From NCBI GenBank assembly GCA_910585905.1, contig CAJUID010000028.1, positions 1-41,847 of the forward strand: a DNA stretch of 41,847 bases, given 5' to 3'. The stretch comes from an uncultured Lachnospiraceae bacterium. Its GTDB lineage: Bacteria > Bacillota > Clostridia > Lachnospirales > Lachnospiraceae. Both the position numbers and the translations under genes were made by a program. The notes under the pieces are model-generated. The model was given only the letters and a program-made list of their open reading frames with translations. It did no database searches and had not been told where the DNA came from. This document shows positions 17,127-25,823 of this stretch, one piece after another (the stretch's first letter is position 1; every line of letters begins with the position of its first letter).

Positions 17127-17501
17127 CTATTCTTGCTCCTCTTGTCCGCTGGAATGACTCAGTTCGTCAATACGCTTTGACATATTGACGCCATATTCAA
17201 TTGAATCATCCATAACAAACGTTAATTCCGGCGTATTGCGTAAATTTAAGGATTTTGCAAGCTGGGAACGCACATGGGATGCCGCACTTTTCAAGCCGAT
17301 TCTCGTCTGTTCCTTCTCCTCGTCGTTTCCCAGCACACTGACAAATACCTTAGCATATTTCAAATCCGGCGTAACTTCCACAGAGACCACAGATGTCATA
17401 GGATGAATTCTTGGGTCTTTAATCTCTCTGGCAATGATTCTACTAATCTCACGCTGTACTTCCCCATTCATTCTAGAATATTTTATACTGTTTTTTCTCA
17501 T
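17127..17501 (-). CDS. rbfA: 30S ribosome-binding factor RbfA
   Basis: Small KH-type factor of 124 residues that binds the 30S subunit during maturation of 16S rRNA. Typical segments are the basic N-terminus ending REISRIIAREIKDPR, the strand VTPDLKYAKVFVSV, and the LRNTPELTFVMDDSIE segment. It follows infB by 33 bp and is the last gene before the terminator at 17079-17119. Confidence 0.96.
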   Translation of the reverse strand: MRKNSIKYSRMNGEVQREISRIIAREIKDPRIHPMTSVVSVEVTPDLKYAKVFVSVLGNDEEKEQTRIGLKSAASHVRSQLAKSLNLRNTPELTFVMDDSIEYGVNMSKRIDELSHSSGQEEQE

Positions 17502-17534
17502 TTCCTACCTCTTTTCTGGCTGCAGTACACTAGC

Positions 17535-20474
17535 CTATCTCGGAATCTCCACCATGATATACGCTTCAATCTGGTCTTCGACCGCAATATCATTAAATCC
17601 TTCAAATACAAGACCGCACTCATAGCCTGCTGCAACTTCCTTGACATCATCCTGGAATCTTCTGAGGGAAGCTAACTCGCCCTCAAATATCTGATCACCC
17701 TCCCTGCTGATGCGCACTTTGCAGCCACGTACAATCTTTCCATCCAGCACATAGGAACCAGCAATGACGCCGATACCAGATGCCTTAAATGTCTGACGCA
17801 CTTCGGCATGGCCAACCACTTTTTCTTCATATTCTGGATCAAGCATACCCTTCATGGCGGCTTCAATATCCTCAATCGCATTGTAGATAATGCGGTACAG
17901 GCGAACATCTACTTTCTCCCTGTCTGCAATTTCTTTTGCTGTATTATCAGGGCGAACATTGAAACCAATGATAATCGCATTGGAAGCGCTTGCCAAAGAC
18001 ACGTCGGATTCATTGATAGCACCGACTCCGCCATGAATAATGCGCACCGCAACCTCATCATTGCTCAATTTTAACAGACTCTGTTTTACTGCCTCCACAG
18101 AACCCTGGACGTCCGCTTTGACAATCAGGTTTAATTCCTTAATATTTCCTGCCTGAATCTGGGAGAACAGGCCATCTAATGTCAGCTTAGACTTTGTATC
18201 ATCCAAAAGCTTCTCCCTGCCCTGGCTGATATAGGTCTCAGCAATATTTCTTGCTTCCTTGTCATTTTCTGTTGCCATGAAAATCTCTCCGGCATCTGGA
18301 ACATCATGAAGCCCAAGGATTTCTACCGGTGTAGAAGGTGTTGCCTCTTTCACCCTCTGCCCCTTTGCATTCATCATTGCACGGATTTTACCATAAGCAG
18401 AACCAACCGCAATATTGTCGCCGACATGCAGCGTACCCTTCTGCACCAGGACAGTTGCCACTGGACCACGCCCTTTATCAAGCTGTGCCTCAATTACAAC
18501 ACCTCTTGCCTTACGGTTAGGATTTGCCTTTAATTCACAAACTTCAGCCGTCAGGATAATCATTTCAAGAAGCTGGTCAATTCCTTCCTTTGTGTGGGCA
18601 GATACTGGTACAAATACCGTATCGCCACCCCAGTCCTCGGCAACCAGCTCGTGCTCTACCAACTCCTGCTTAACGCGTTCTATATTTGCACTTGGCTTAT
18701 CAATCTTATTAACAGCAACAATTATCTCTACCCCAGCCGCCTTTGCATGGTTAATCGCCTCAACAGTCTGCGGCATTACACCATCGTCTGCAGCTACTAC
18801 CAAAATTGCAATATCTGTTGACTGCGCGCCTCGCATTCTCATAGAAGTGAACGCCTCATGTCCCGGAGTATCTAAGAACGTAATTTTCTCTCCATTAATT
18901 TCTGTCACATATGCACCGATATGCTGTGTGATTCCTCCAGCCTCCTTATCTGTCACATGTGCTTCCCTAATAGCATCTAACAGAGAAGTCTTTCCATGGT
19001 CAACGTGCCCCATAACACAGACAACCGGCGGACGTTTCTTCATTAAGGACTCATCCTCCTCGTCCTCTTTTAAAATCTCCGCAATTAAGTCGACCTTCTC
19101 TTCCATCTCTGCTATACAGTTGTATTCTAATGCAATCTCTTCCGCCTCATCATAGGTAATCTCATGATTCAGAGAAACAACATTCCCCTGCAAGAATAAT
19201 TTCTTAATTACCGTAGCCGCTGGAACTTTCATAATATCGGCAAGTTCCTTGATGGTCATTTTCTCCGGCAGCACAATGTTGCGGATTCCATCTTCCGGCT
19301 CCGCCGGTTTAACAACTGGTTCCGGCTTAATAAATGCTCCTTTGCGGTTCGGATCTTTTTTCTTACGTGCCTTATTATTATTTTGGTTAAATACATCCTC
19401 TTCAAACTCGTCGCGCCCTCTATCCTTTCCATGCCGTTGTTTTGCACTTCTAGAATCTTTGTTGGCACGCTGCTGCCTTGACTGCTTTACCTCAGATTTC
19501 ATGCTGTCCATCGGCGCAGAAACACCACGTCTGGAGTCAGAGCCCTGCGGCCTGCTGCCGCCTTTTCCTCCAAAACCACCCTGACGGTTCTGGTTGTCGC
19601 GGTTTCCGTCGCGTCCGGCGCCATCACGGTTCCCCCGGTTATTATTATATCCGCCGTCACGCCCGCCATTCCTGTTTCCATCGCGTCCTCCGTCACGATT
19701 TCCACGATTATTGTTATTATACCCATTTTCACGATTTCCGTTTCGATTTCCGCCATTCCGATTTCCATTCTGTCGGTTATCCTGGCCAGATTCACGCCGA
19801 TCCCTGCCAGAAGAAGCATTCCGCTCTTTCTGGCTTCTGAAATTGCCCTGGTCTGCCTTCTGCCCAGACCCAGCCTTTTCCTGCCTCTCTGATTTTTCCT
19901 TTTTCTCCTGTCTTGGCTCCGCCTTTTCCTGTTTCTGCTCTTTCTTCTCGCTGACTGGTGCCTCTTTCTTTGTCTCTTTCTCCGCCGTTATCTTCTTTTC
20001 CTCCTTTGAAGTTTTTATTGCAGCCTCCGGCTTTCCATCCTCTTCCTTCTTAGAAGGTTCCACAACAGATTCCTGTTTCGGTGCCTCCTCCTTCTTTGAA
20101 GCCGCTGCTGCCTTTTCCTGCTGCTTTGTATCCTGGGCCACAGCCTGTTCTTTCTTTGGCGCAGCCTCTTTCTTCACAGCCTCAGGTTCTTTTTTAGATG
20201 CAACTGCTTCTTTTTTCGGTGCAGCCTCTTTCTTGACCGATGCCTGCTCCTTCTTTTCTTCCGCAGGGGACTCTGTCTTTGCAGCCTTATTCTTTGCTGA
20301 AAGGTTCTGATAATACTTTAACAAAAAACCAATCGCTGCATCCTCAATACTGCTCTGTGCACTTTTCGCCTCAAAACCATTTTTATTTAACAGCTCAATT
20401 AAATCCTTACTTTTTAAATTTGGAAATTTTTCCTGCAAACTTCTTGCAATATCATATATCTTCATTTTTGCCAT
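17535..20474 (-). CDS. infB: Translation initiation factor IF-2
   Basis: GTPase that places initiator tRNA on the 30S subunit. At 979 residues it is long for a Firmicute. Order: IF2_N-like domain (1-57), a Lys/Glu/Ala-rich linker (about 60-210), an Asn/Arg/Gly-rich segment (about 217-312), a basic stretch, a second IF2_N domain (about 400-455), the G domain with GHVDHGKT (489-496), DTPG and NKID, then domains II-IV. AGGAGG lies 12 bases before the ATG at 20474, a long spacing; AGGA nearer the start may help. It sits 16 bp after ylxQ in the nusA operon. Several long antisense frames here are by-products of codon bias and are not genes. Confidence 0.97.
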   Translation of the reverse strand: MAKMKIYDIARSLQEKFPNLKSKDLIELLNKNGFEAKSAQSSIEDAAIGFLLKYYQNLSAKNKAAKTESPAEEKKEQASVKKEAAPKKEAVASKKEPEAVKKEAAPKKEQAVAQDTKQQEKAAAASKKEEAPKQESVVEPSKKEEDGKPEAAIKTSKEEKKITAEKETKKEAPVSEKKEQKQEKAEPRQEKKEKSERQEKAGSGQKADQGNFRSQKERNASSGRDRRESGQDNRQNGNRNGGNRNGNRENGYNNNNRGNRDGGRDGNRNGGRDGGYNNNRGNRDGAGRDGNRDNQNRQGGFGGKGGSRPQGSDSRRGVSAPMDSMKSEVKQSRQQRANKDSRSAKQRHGKDRGRDEFEEDVFNQNNNKARKKKDPNRKGAFIKPEPVVKPAEPEDGIRNIVLPEKMTIKELADIMKVPAATVIKKLFLQGNVVSLNHEITYDEAEEIALEYNCIAEMEEKVDLIAEILKEDEEDESLMKKRPPVVCVMGHVDHGKTSLLDAIREAHVTDKEAGGITQHIGAYVTEINGEKITFLDTPGHEAFTSMRMRGAQSTDIAILVVAADDGVMPQTVEAINHAKAAGVEIIVAVNKIDKPSANIERVKQELVEHELVAEDWGGDTVFVPVSAHTKEGIDQLLEMIILTAEVCELKANPNRKARGVVIEAQLDKGRGPVATVLVQKGTLHVGDNIAVGSAYGKIRAMMNAKGQRVKEATPSTPVEILGLHDVPDAGEIFMATENDKEARNIAETYISQGREKLLDDTKSKLTLDGLFSQIQAGNIKELNLIVKADVQGSVEAVKQSLLKLSNDEVAVRIIHGGVGAINESDVSLASASNAIIIGFNVRPDNTAKEIADREKVDVRLYRIIYNAIEDIEAAMKGMLDPEYEEKVVGHAEVRQTFKASGIGVIAGSYVLDGKIVRGCKVRISREGDQIFEGELASLRRFQDDVKEVAAGYECGLVFEGFNDIAVEDQIEAYIMVEIPR
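19539..19826 (-). repeat. Asn/Arg/Gly-rich low-complexity repeat within infB
   Basis: Codons 217-312 of infB encode a chain of imperfect units such as NRNGG, NRDGGRDG and YNNNRGNRDG. The DNA is a set of degenerate GGN/CGT/AAY triplet repeats. It resembles an RGG-type disordered RNA-binding tract and is probably prone to length variation. Confidence 0.8.
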
Positions 20475-20490
20475 ATGTTCCTATGACCTC

Positions 20491-20793
20491 CTAGTCCATT
20501 TTCTTCAAAATTGCCTGTGCAAAACCCTCATCAGTTACTGCCAGAGAAGCCCGGAATTCCTTTCCAAGTGAATGTCCTAACTCTTCTTTGGTGCAATATT
20601 CACGAAGCGGCACTTCATAAAACTCACACATATTCCGAAACTTTTTTCTGGTATTGTCCGAGACATCCTGTGCAATCAACACCAAATACGCTCCTTTTGA
20701 CTTAACTGCACTTTCTGTCATAAATTCCCCGCTCACGACTTTTCCTGCTTTCATAGCCATGCCGACCATGCGAAGAACATTATCCGTTTTCAT
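20491..20793 (-). CDS. ylxQ: L7Ae/L30e/S12e-family RNA-binding protein YlxQ
   Basis: 100-residue RNA-binding protein of the ribosomal L7Ae superfamily, which binds kink-turn-like RNA. The conserved GMAMKAGKVVSGE segment (about 11-23) and LVLIAQDVSDNT (about 37-48) identify it. GGAGGAG precedes the ATG at 20793, and the gene overlaps ylxR by 14 bp. The position between ylxR and infB is diagnostic. Confidence 0.92.
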   Translation of the reverse strand: MKTDNVLRMVGMAMKAGKVVSGEFMTESAVKSKGAYLVLIAQDVSDNTRKKFRNMCEFYEVPLREYCTKEELGHSLGKEFRASLAVTDEGFAQAILKKMD

Positions 20794-21073
20794 TCTTCTT
20801 AATCTCCTCCTCCAGTTCCTGATAAACCTCTTCGGGAATTGTGGTCTTTAGAGAGCGTTCCAGAGACTTCTTCTTTTTTGCAAGCTGCAGGCATTCCGCC
20901 GAATTACATATATATGCACCCCTGCCGTTTTTCTTGCCTGTAAAATCCACTATTATCTCCTCCTCCGGAGTCCGAATAATGCGAATCAGTTCCTTTTTTT
21001 CCCTTCGCTCACCGCATCCGGTACACTGCCGCATCGGAACTTTCTTCACATGCATTCCGCCTTTTCCTCCCAT
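20780..21073 (-). CDS. ylxR: YlxR family nucleic-acid-binding protein
   Basis: 97-residue YlxR-type protein (DUF448) with the family motif MRQCTGCGERREKKELIRI (about 14-32) and GRGAYIC (about 51-57). The gene follows nusA by 73 bp and overlaps ylxQ. GGAGG is 7 bases before the ATG at 21073. Its precise role is poorly defined; in some species it is linked to RNase P or to transcription regulation. Confidence 0.93.
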   Translation of the reverse strand: MGGKGGMHVKKVPMRQCTGCGERREKKELIRIIRTPEEEIIVDFTGKKNGRGAYICNSAECLQLAKKKKSLERSLKTTIPEEVYQELEEEIKKNENG

Positions 21074-21146
21074 AATACCACCTCCGTTTTACACATTCCT
21101 TTCTGTATTTATCTGCAGCAAGCTTACCGCCGCCGCTCTCACGGCT

Positions 21147-22205
21147 TTATTCACACTTAATATCAATCTTAAATCCGGTCAGCTTTGCCGCCAGCCTTGC
21201 ATTCTGCCCTTCCTTGCCAATTGCCAAGGACAATTGGTTTTCTGGAACAATGACACGTGCCGTCTTTTCTTCTTCATCCGCCTCGACAGATGTAACAGTT
21301 GCCGGGCTCAGGGCATTTTCGATTAAGACCTCAGGCGAATCACTCCAATCAACAATATCAATCTTTTCACCGCGCAGCTCCTCAACAATAGCATTAACAC
21401 GGCTTCCATTCATTCCAACGCAGGCACCAACCGCGTCCACATTTGGGTTCTGTGTAGAAACGGCAATCTTAGTACGTGAACCCGCCTCCCTTGCAATACT
21501 CCTAATCTCTACGGTCCCGTCCTGAATCTCAGTAACTTCTTCCTCAAATAATCTCTTAACAAATTCAGGATGTGTACGTGAAACTGTAATGCGTGGTCCC
21601 TTTGGCGTATCCTTGACCTCCACTACATAAAGTTTTATATGTTCTGTCGGTTTAAAACGCTCTCCTGGCACCTGCTCACTTTCCATCAGGATCGCGTCCA
21701 CCTTACCAAGATGAATACAGACATTGCGTCCACTGTAACGCTGCACAACTCCTGTAATCACTTCCCTTTCCTTTTCCAAAAATTGTACATACAATACTTT
21801 TCTTTCTTCTTCACGGATTTTCTGGACAACAACCTGCTTTGCTTTCTGCGCTGCAATTCTGCCAAAATTCTTTGGAGTAACTTCCACTTCCACGGTATCG
21901 CCAACTGTTACATTTCCATACTTTAGGTTTGCCTCACTCACTCCCATCTGTGTGACATCATCCTCTAACAGTTCGTCCTCAACAACCTCCATCTCTGCAT
22001 ATACACCAACAGCTCCTGTCTCGCGGTCAATATTTACCCTGATGTTTTCTGACTTGCCGTACTGATTCTTGCACGCAGCGAGAAGCGAATTCTCAATTGC
22101 CTCAAGAATAATATCTTTACTAATCTGTTTCTCCTTCTCAATGGCATCAAGTGCCTCTATTAATTCTGTACGGTCGTTCACTGTTGCTTTCTTTCTAGCA
22201 GCCAT
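21147..22205 (-). CDS. nusA: Transcription termination/antitermination factor NusA
   Basis: RNA polymerase-associated factor that promotes pausing and intrinsic termination. 352 residues: N-terminal polymerase-binding domain (about 10-130), S1 domain (about 135-205, starting REVITGVVQRY), then two KH domains including the VGACVGMNGSRVNAI segment and the final LAIGKEGQNARLAAKLTG. No acidic C-terminal repeats, as usual for Firmicutes. GGAGG precedes the ATG. It follows rimP by 25 bp. Confidence 0.97.
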   Translation of the reverse strand: MAARKKATVNDRTELIEALDAIEKEKQISKDIILEAIENSLLAACKNQYGKSENIRVNIDRETGAVGVYAEMEVVEDELLEDDVTQMGVSEANLKYGNVTVGDTVEVEVTPKNFGRIAAQKAKQVVVQKIREEERKVLYVQFLEKEREVITGVVQRYSGRNVCIHLGKVDAILMESEQVPGERFKPTEHIKLYVVEVKDTPKGPRITVSRTHPEFVKRLFEEEVTEIQDGTVEIRSIAREAGSRTKIAVSTQNPNVDAVGACVGMNGSRVNAIVEELRGEKIDIVDWSDSPEVLIENALSPATVTSVEADEEEKTARVIVPENQLSLAIGKEGQNARLAAKLTGFKIDIKCE

Positions 22206-22230
22206 TTCTTGCTTCCTCCTTCATTCTTTC

Positions 22231-22728
22231 CTAAAAATCTATTGTCAATTTCACCGTAGAAATATCAGAACGCTGTATCTCATAATCCTCTGCAAATTCT
22301 GTTTCAATCGTAATAGTTTCCTTTGTATATCCCTTTAATGTTCCGGTAATCTCTTTTATAGAAATCTCTTTTCCATTCTTTCCGGCAGGTATTTTCCTTG
22401 CCTGATAAAATTTTACATCCACATCCTCGCCAATGCTGCGTGCAAAATCCTTCTCCTTTTTTAACTGTCTCCCAAGCCCTGGTGAGCTGACCTCAAGAAT
22501 ATATGCTTCAGGAATAAAATCCTCCTCGTCCATAATATCACTCCATGCCCTGTTGACCAGTTCACAATCATCCAGCGTAATGCCTCCCTCCTTATCAACA
22601 TAAGCTCTCAGATACCAGTTTCCAGCTTCCTTTACATACTCCACGTCAACTAATTCAAAATGATTCTCCTCCATAATTGGCTCCAGAATCTTCTCAGCGC
22701 GGGCTTCGTACTCTTCTCTTCTTGACAA
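22231..22728 (-). CDS. rimP: Ribosome maturation factor RimP
   Basis: 30S assembly factor, 165 residues. Diagnostic segments are LVDVEYVKEAGNWYLRAYVD and the VSSPGLGRQL motif (LEVSSPGLGR). I start it at the TTG at 22728, which has GAGG eight bases upstream and gives the normal length. An ATG at 22800 would add 24 residues encoded by a terminator-like hairpin and has no ribosome binding site. It is the first gene of the rimP-nusA-ylxR-ylxQ-infB-rbfA operon. Confidence 0.93.
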   Translation of the reverse strand: MSRREEYEARAEKILEPIMEENHFELVDVEYVKEAGNWYLRAYVDKEGGITLDDCELVNRAWSDIMDEEDFIPEAYILEVSSPGLGRQLKKEKDFARSIGEDVDVKFYQARKIPAGKNGKEISIKEITGTLKGYTKETITIETEFAEDYEIQRSDISTVKLTIDF

Positions 22729-22776
22729 ACACACTACCTCTTTTCTTTCCAAAAATTTTGCAGCTACGCGAAAATG

Positions 22777-22805
22777 AAAGAGTGGACTTTTTCGGTCCAC
22801 TCTTT
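22777..22805 (-). terminator. Terminator-like hairpin in the rimP-nusA leader
   Basis: AAAGAGTGGAC (22777-22787) and GTCCACTCTTT (22795-22805) form a perfect 11-bp stem with a 7-base loop. It lies 49 bp before the rimP TTG start. On the transcribed strand it is followed by CATTTTC, a weak U tract. It may be an attenuator of this operon, or the end of an upstream transcript. Confidence 0.6.
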
Positions 22806-22900
22806 ATCATCAACAACTATTCCGTATCAATACTAGCACTACTGCGCTAAAAATGCAAGCCCTTTACAGATATTTTTCCTTTATTTGCAACTGATAGTTA

Positions 22901-23306
22901 CTATTCACGGCTAATTTTAACTGCCAACAAATCCGCAACTGAGGCTACGCCTTCTGGAACTTCCCAGTTGCTTCTATTCACCCATATTGCATGAATTCCC
23001 AAATCACTTGCCCCTTTTACATCGCTGCTTAATGAGTCACTTATATGTACAACCTGGCCTGGCTGTAGCCCTATACTCGTTATGCAAGTTCAAATAATTC
23101 CTTCCGGGACTTATATAATCTTGCATCCTCACTCGTAAATACCCCGGCTGGCTCCAGACCATAAAATGCAATCGCCTTTAAGATATCAACCCCGTCTCAT
23201 ATAGAATCTGACTGATTTTATTAACCTTTTCTCCATCCCCAAAAACTATGGTTCCATAAAAATCAATGAAACAACTGGAAAGAGGCTGCGCATTCCCTTT
23301 TTTCAT
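22901..23306 (-). pseudogene. Decayed HAD-superfamily hydrolase
   Basis: Pieces of a haloacid dehalogenase-like phosphatase can be read in changing frames. An N-terminal motif I, CFIDFYGTIVFGDGEKVNK, is followed by a stop shortly afterwards. A central piece reads EPAGVFTSEDARLYKSRKE. The C-terminal motif IV reads VVHISDSLSSDVKGASDLG, followed by HAIWVNRSNWEVPEG. At about 130 codons it is well under the ~230 of an intact member, so most of the cap region is deleted, and at least two frame changes are present. An inverted repeat, GAAAGAGGCTG (23278-23288) with CAGCCTCTTTC (23319-23329), overlaps its start and may be the end of the BspA-like gene's transcript. Confidence 0.85.
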
Positions 23307-23365
23307 AAGGTATTACAACAGCCTCTTTCTCTACTCTCTCATTACTTTATCGCATCACACCAAAG

Positions 23366-25648
23366 TTATTTTACTGTTGCATTTTTCGGCAATCCCTTTT
23401 TAAACAATAACTTCTGGTATGCATTGCGCTTTTCAGATGGCACCACGACAACAAGTTTTTTGCCCTTATCCTTACCTGCACCTTTAAAAACACCTGACCC
23501 AAAGGATTTTTCTGTCAATTTTTTTGACTTTATTTCAATTTTCGTTAATTCTGTGCAATTAGAAAAAACAGATGACCCAATATAACTTATTTCTTTTCCT
23601 AATTTTACTTTCCGCAAACTGCTGCAGTCAGAAAACAAATTATACTCTAACCGTTCCACGCTATTTGGAACTGTTACTGTTTCCAATGATGTACACCCCT
23701 TAAAAACCTCGTTCCCTATCCTTTTCACAGAGGATGGAATTGTAATTTTTTTCATGGAACTACAGTTTAAAAACATCTCTGAAGCAATCTTCTCGATAGA
23801 CGCTGGCAACTTTACTGTCTCCAAATTTTCACAGTCCCGAAAAGCAGAATATCCAATTGACTTCACACTATTTGGGATAGATACCCCACAAAGCCACTTT
23901 GCCCCGCGAAATGCCCCTTCTTCAATATTCGTTACCGTTGCTGGTACGGTATAATTCCTTGCCTCACGTCCATTCGGATAAAGGTACAATGTTTGCATGG
24001 ACTTACTAAACACTATCCCCTCTGACTCTGTAAACGTTGTATTTTCTTTGTCTATCAAAATGCATTTTAAATTGTTACAATTTTCAAATGCATTACTTGA
24101 AATCCTGCTGACCTCTTTTGGTATCGTAATCTCATGCAAGCTTTCACAGCCAGAAAATACACCGGAAGGCAATTCGATCAATGAACCCGACAATTTTACT
24201 TTGCTCAATGCCTTACAATCCTGAAATGCAAAGGAACCTATAACTTTTATTGTATCCGGCAGCTCAATTTCTTTGATGCCAGAACCTATAAAAACATTCG
24301 GTCCAATCTGCTCCATTCCCTCTGGAAGCTTAACCCGCTCCAAAAACTTACATTGATTAAAAGCACTTTCCTTAATTATAGTAATATCATCCGGCACATG
24401 ATACTCTTTCTCCTTTTTGCCAACTGGATAGCATACAAGCTGGTTCTCCTGCTTTGAAAAAAGCACACCGTCTTTTGTATAAAAATACTGGCTTGCCTCA
24501 GCTACTTCAATCTGCTCTAGTTGACTGCATCCTTCAAAGGCTTCTGGCTCCAGCCAGTTAATACTTGCCGGAAGAAATAAACTCTTTAAAGATATACACT
24601 TTTTAAAAGCATCTCCATATATGCTTGTAAACTGTTTTGACAATTTTATTTCAGAAAGAGAAACACAATTTTGAAACACTGCAGCCCCCATATATTCTAC
24701 TTCATCTGGTATCTCAATTCTTAAAAGACCGCTACCAGAAAAACATCTCTGGGATAACTGCTCTACACTCTCTGGAATCTTAATTTCCTTTAAATGCTTA
24801 CACCCCGCAAATGCACCGGAACCGATGTATTCCACCCCATTCGGTATAGTATAGCTACTGTGTAACTGTGCCCTTGGGTAGAGCAGCAAATCTGTTTTGT
24901 CCGCCGAAAAAAGAACACCATCATCTAAGACAAAATTTTTATTCCGCTCGTCCAGTATAATTTCCTCCAAAGCACTACATCTGAGGAACACATTGCCTTT
25001 CCCAAGATTTGAAAGTTTCTTTCCAATATAGAGCCTCTTCAATTTAGGGCAGTCCATCACTGCACCTTTAATGATATATGTTAAATTATCTGTTAAATGA
25101 AGAGATTCCATATTCGGACAATCCTTTATGCCGCTGCCGATAATGCGCGTCACTTTTTTATCCTTAATATAACTTGGGATATACAGCTTTTTCAATTCCC
25201 TGCCTTTATCTGTCAGCCCCTTAATTGAACAATAATTATAAGTGCCGATCAAATCAGTGGGCATACTAATTTGAAAATATTCCTCTGACTTGCCAATCAC
25301 TTTCAAATTATATTTTATTTTCTTTGTGTATCTCTTCCCAGACGCCGTTTTTTTATAGACCACCTGCGCTGAAACCACAGTCTTTCCTTTTGCCCTGGGC
25401 TTTACAATCCCTTTAGAATCTACCGTAGCAATACCACTTTTAGTTGAAGCATATTTTATAGAAACAATATGTTTTCCCTGAACAGCAATCTGATTCTTTC
25501 CATCCAAATATAGTACCTTCTCTGCACCTACCATTTTGGGTGCAGATGCAGCGTCAGCTTTCGTCCCCTCTCCTTTTATAATACCTGCCATCCCTAGAAT
25601 CGCAAGTCCTGCCAGTAATATTTTCCTTCTCATCTTAAATCTAATCAT
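23366..25648 (-). CDS. BspA-like leucine-rich repeat surface protein
   Basis: Secreted protein of 760 residues. A signal peptide covers about 1-30 (RRKILLAGLAILGMAGI). A Big_2-type Ig-like domain follows (about 36-117, ending IATVDSKGIVKPRAKGKTVV). The rest is a long array of BspA-type (LRR_5) repeats of about 23 residues such as IGSFAFQDCKALSKVKLSGS. No LPxTG anchor or other wall-binding module is visible, so release or non-covalent attachment is likely. AAGGAGG precedes the ATG. Such proteins mediate adhesion in gut bacteria; the target is unknown. Upstream lie a TATACT -10 and three CTTAAGAT-type motifs, suggesting activator control. Confidence 0.88.
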   Translation of the reverse strand: MIRFKMRRKILLAGLAILGMAGIIKGEGTKADAASAPKMVGAEKVLYLDGKNQIAVQGKHIVSIKYASTKSGIATVDSKGIVKPRAKGKTVVSAQVVYKKTASGKRYTKKIKYNLKVIGKSEEYFQISMPTDLIGTYNYCSIKGLTDKGRELKKLYIPSYIKDKKVTRIIGSGIKDCPNMESLHLTDNLTYIIKGAVMDCPKLKRLYIGKKLSNLGKGNVFLRCSALEEIILDERNKNFVLDDGVLFSADKTDLLLYPRAQLHSSYTIPNGVEYIGSGAFAGCKHLKEIKIPESVEQLSQRCFSGSGLLRIEIPDEVEYMGAAVFQNCVSLSEIKLSKQFTSIYGDAFKKCISLKSLFLPASINWLEPEAFEGCSQLEQIEVAEASQYFYTKDGVLFSKQENQLVCYPVGKKEKEYHVPDDITIIKESAFNQCKFLERVKLPEGMEQIGPNVFIGSGIKEIELPDTIKVIGSFAFQDCKALSKVKLSGSLIELPSGVFSGCESLHEITIPKEVSRISSNAFENCNNLKCILIDKENTTFTESEGIVFSKSMQTLYLYPNGREARNYTVPATVTNIEEGAFRGAKWLCGVSIPNSVKSIGYSAFRDCENLETVKLPASIEKIASEMFLNCSSMKKITIPSSVKRIGNEVFKGCTSLETVTVPNSVERLEYNLFSDCSSLRKVKLGKEISYIGSSVFSNCTELTKIEIKSKKLTEKSFGSGVFKGAGKDKGKKLVVVVPSEKRNAYQKLLFKKGLPKNATVK

Positions 25649-25676
25649 AACCTTTACACCTCCTTACAAGTGTCCG

Positions 25677-25700
25677 CCGGGTTTCAAAATCAAAACCCGG
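25677..25700. other. Hairpin in BspA-like gene leader
   Basis: CCGGGTTT (25677-25684) pairs perfectly with AAACCCGG (25693-25700). It lies between the promoter-like -10 at 25750-25755 and the ribosome binding site of the BspA-like gene, so it would form in the leader RNA. No T run follows in the transcribed direction. Confidence 0.5.
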
Positions 25701-25749
25701 CAAAATCCGCCTTTCACAGCGTTTAGCGTCATTCCCCTTTGACACTTTC

Positions 25750-25806
25750 AGTATAACAGCTATCTTTTAAGATAAATGGAATAAAATCTTAAGATTCCTT
25801 AAGATT
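25750..25806 (-). promoter_or_regulatory. Promoter with repeated CTTAAGAT operator motifs
   Basis: The minus-strand -10 is TATACT (25755-25750) and there is no good -35 at 17 bp. In its place are TTTAAGAT (25766-25773) and, further upstream, CTTAAGATT twice (25788-25796 and 25798-25806). Spacings of 22 and 10 bp equal whole helical turns, as in direct-repeat sites of OmpR/PhoB-type activators. Confidence 0.5.
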
Positions 25807-25823
25807 TAACTAATCAATTTCAA

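Noticed and set aside
18415..20310. Long plus-strand frames opposite infB
   Set aside because: They mirror the codon bias and repeats of infB and give low-complexity proteins; infB is certain.
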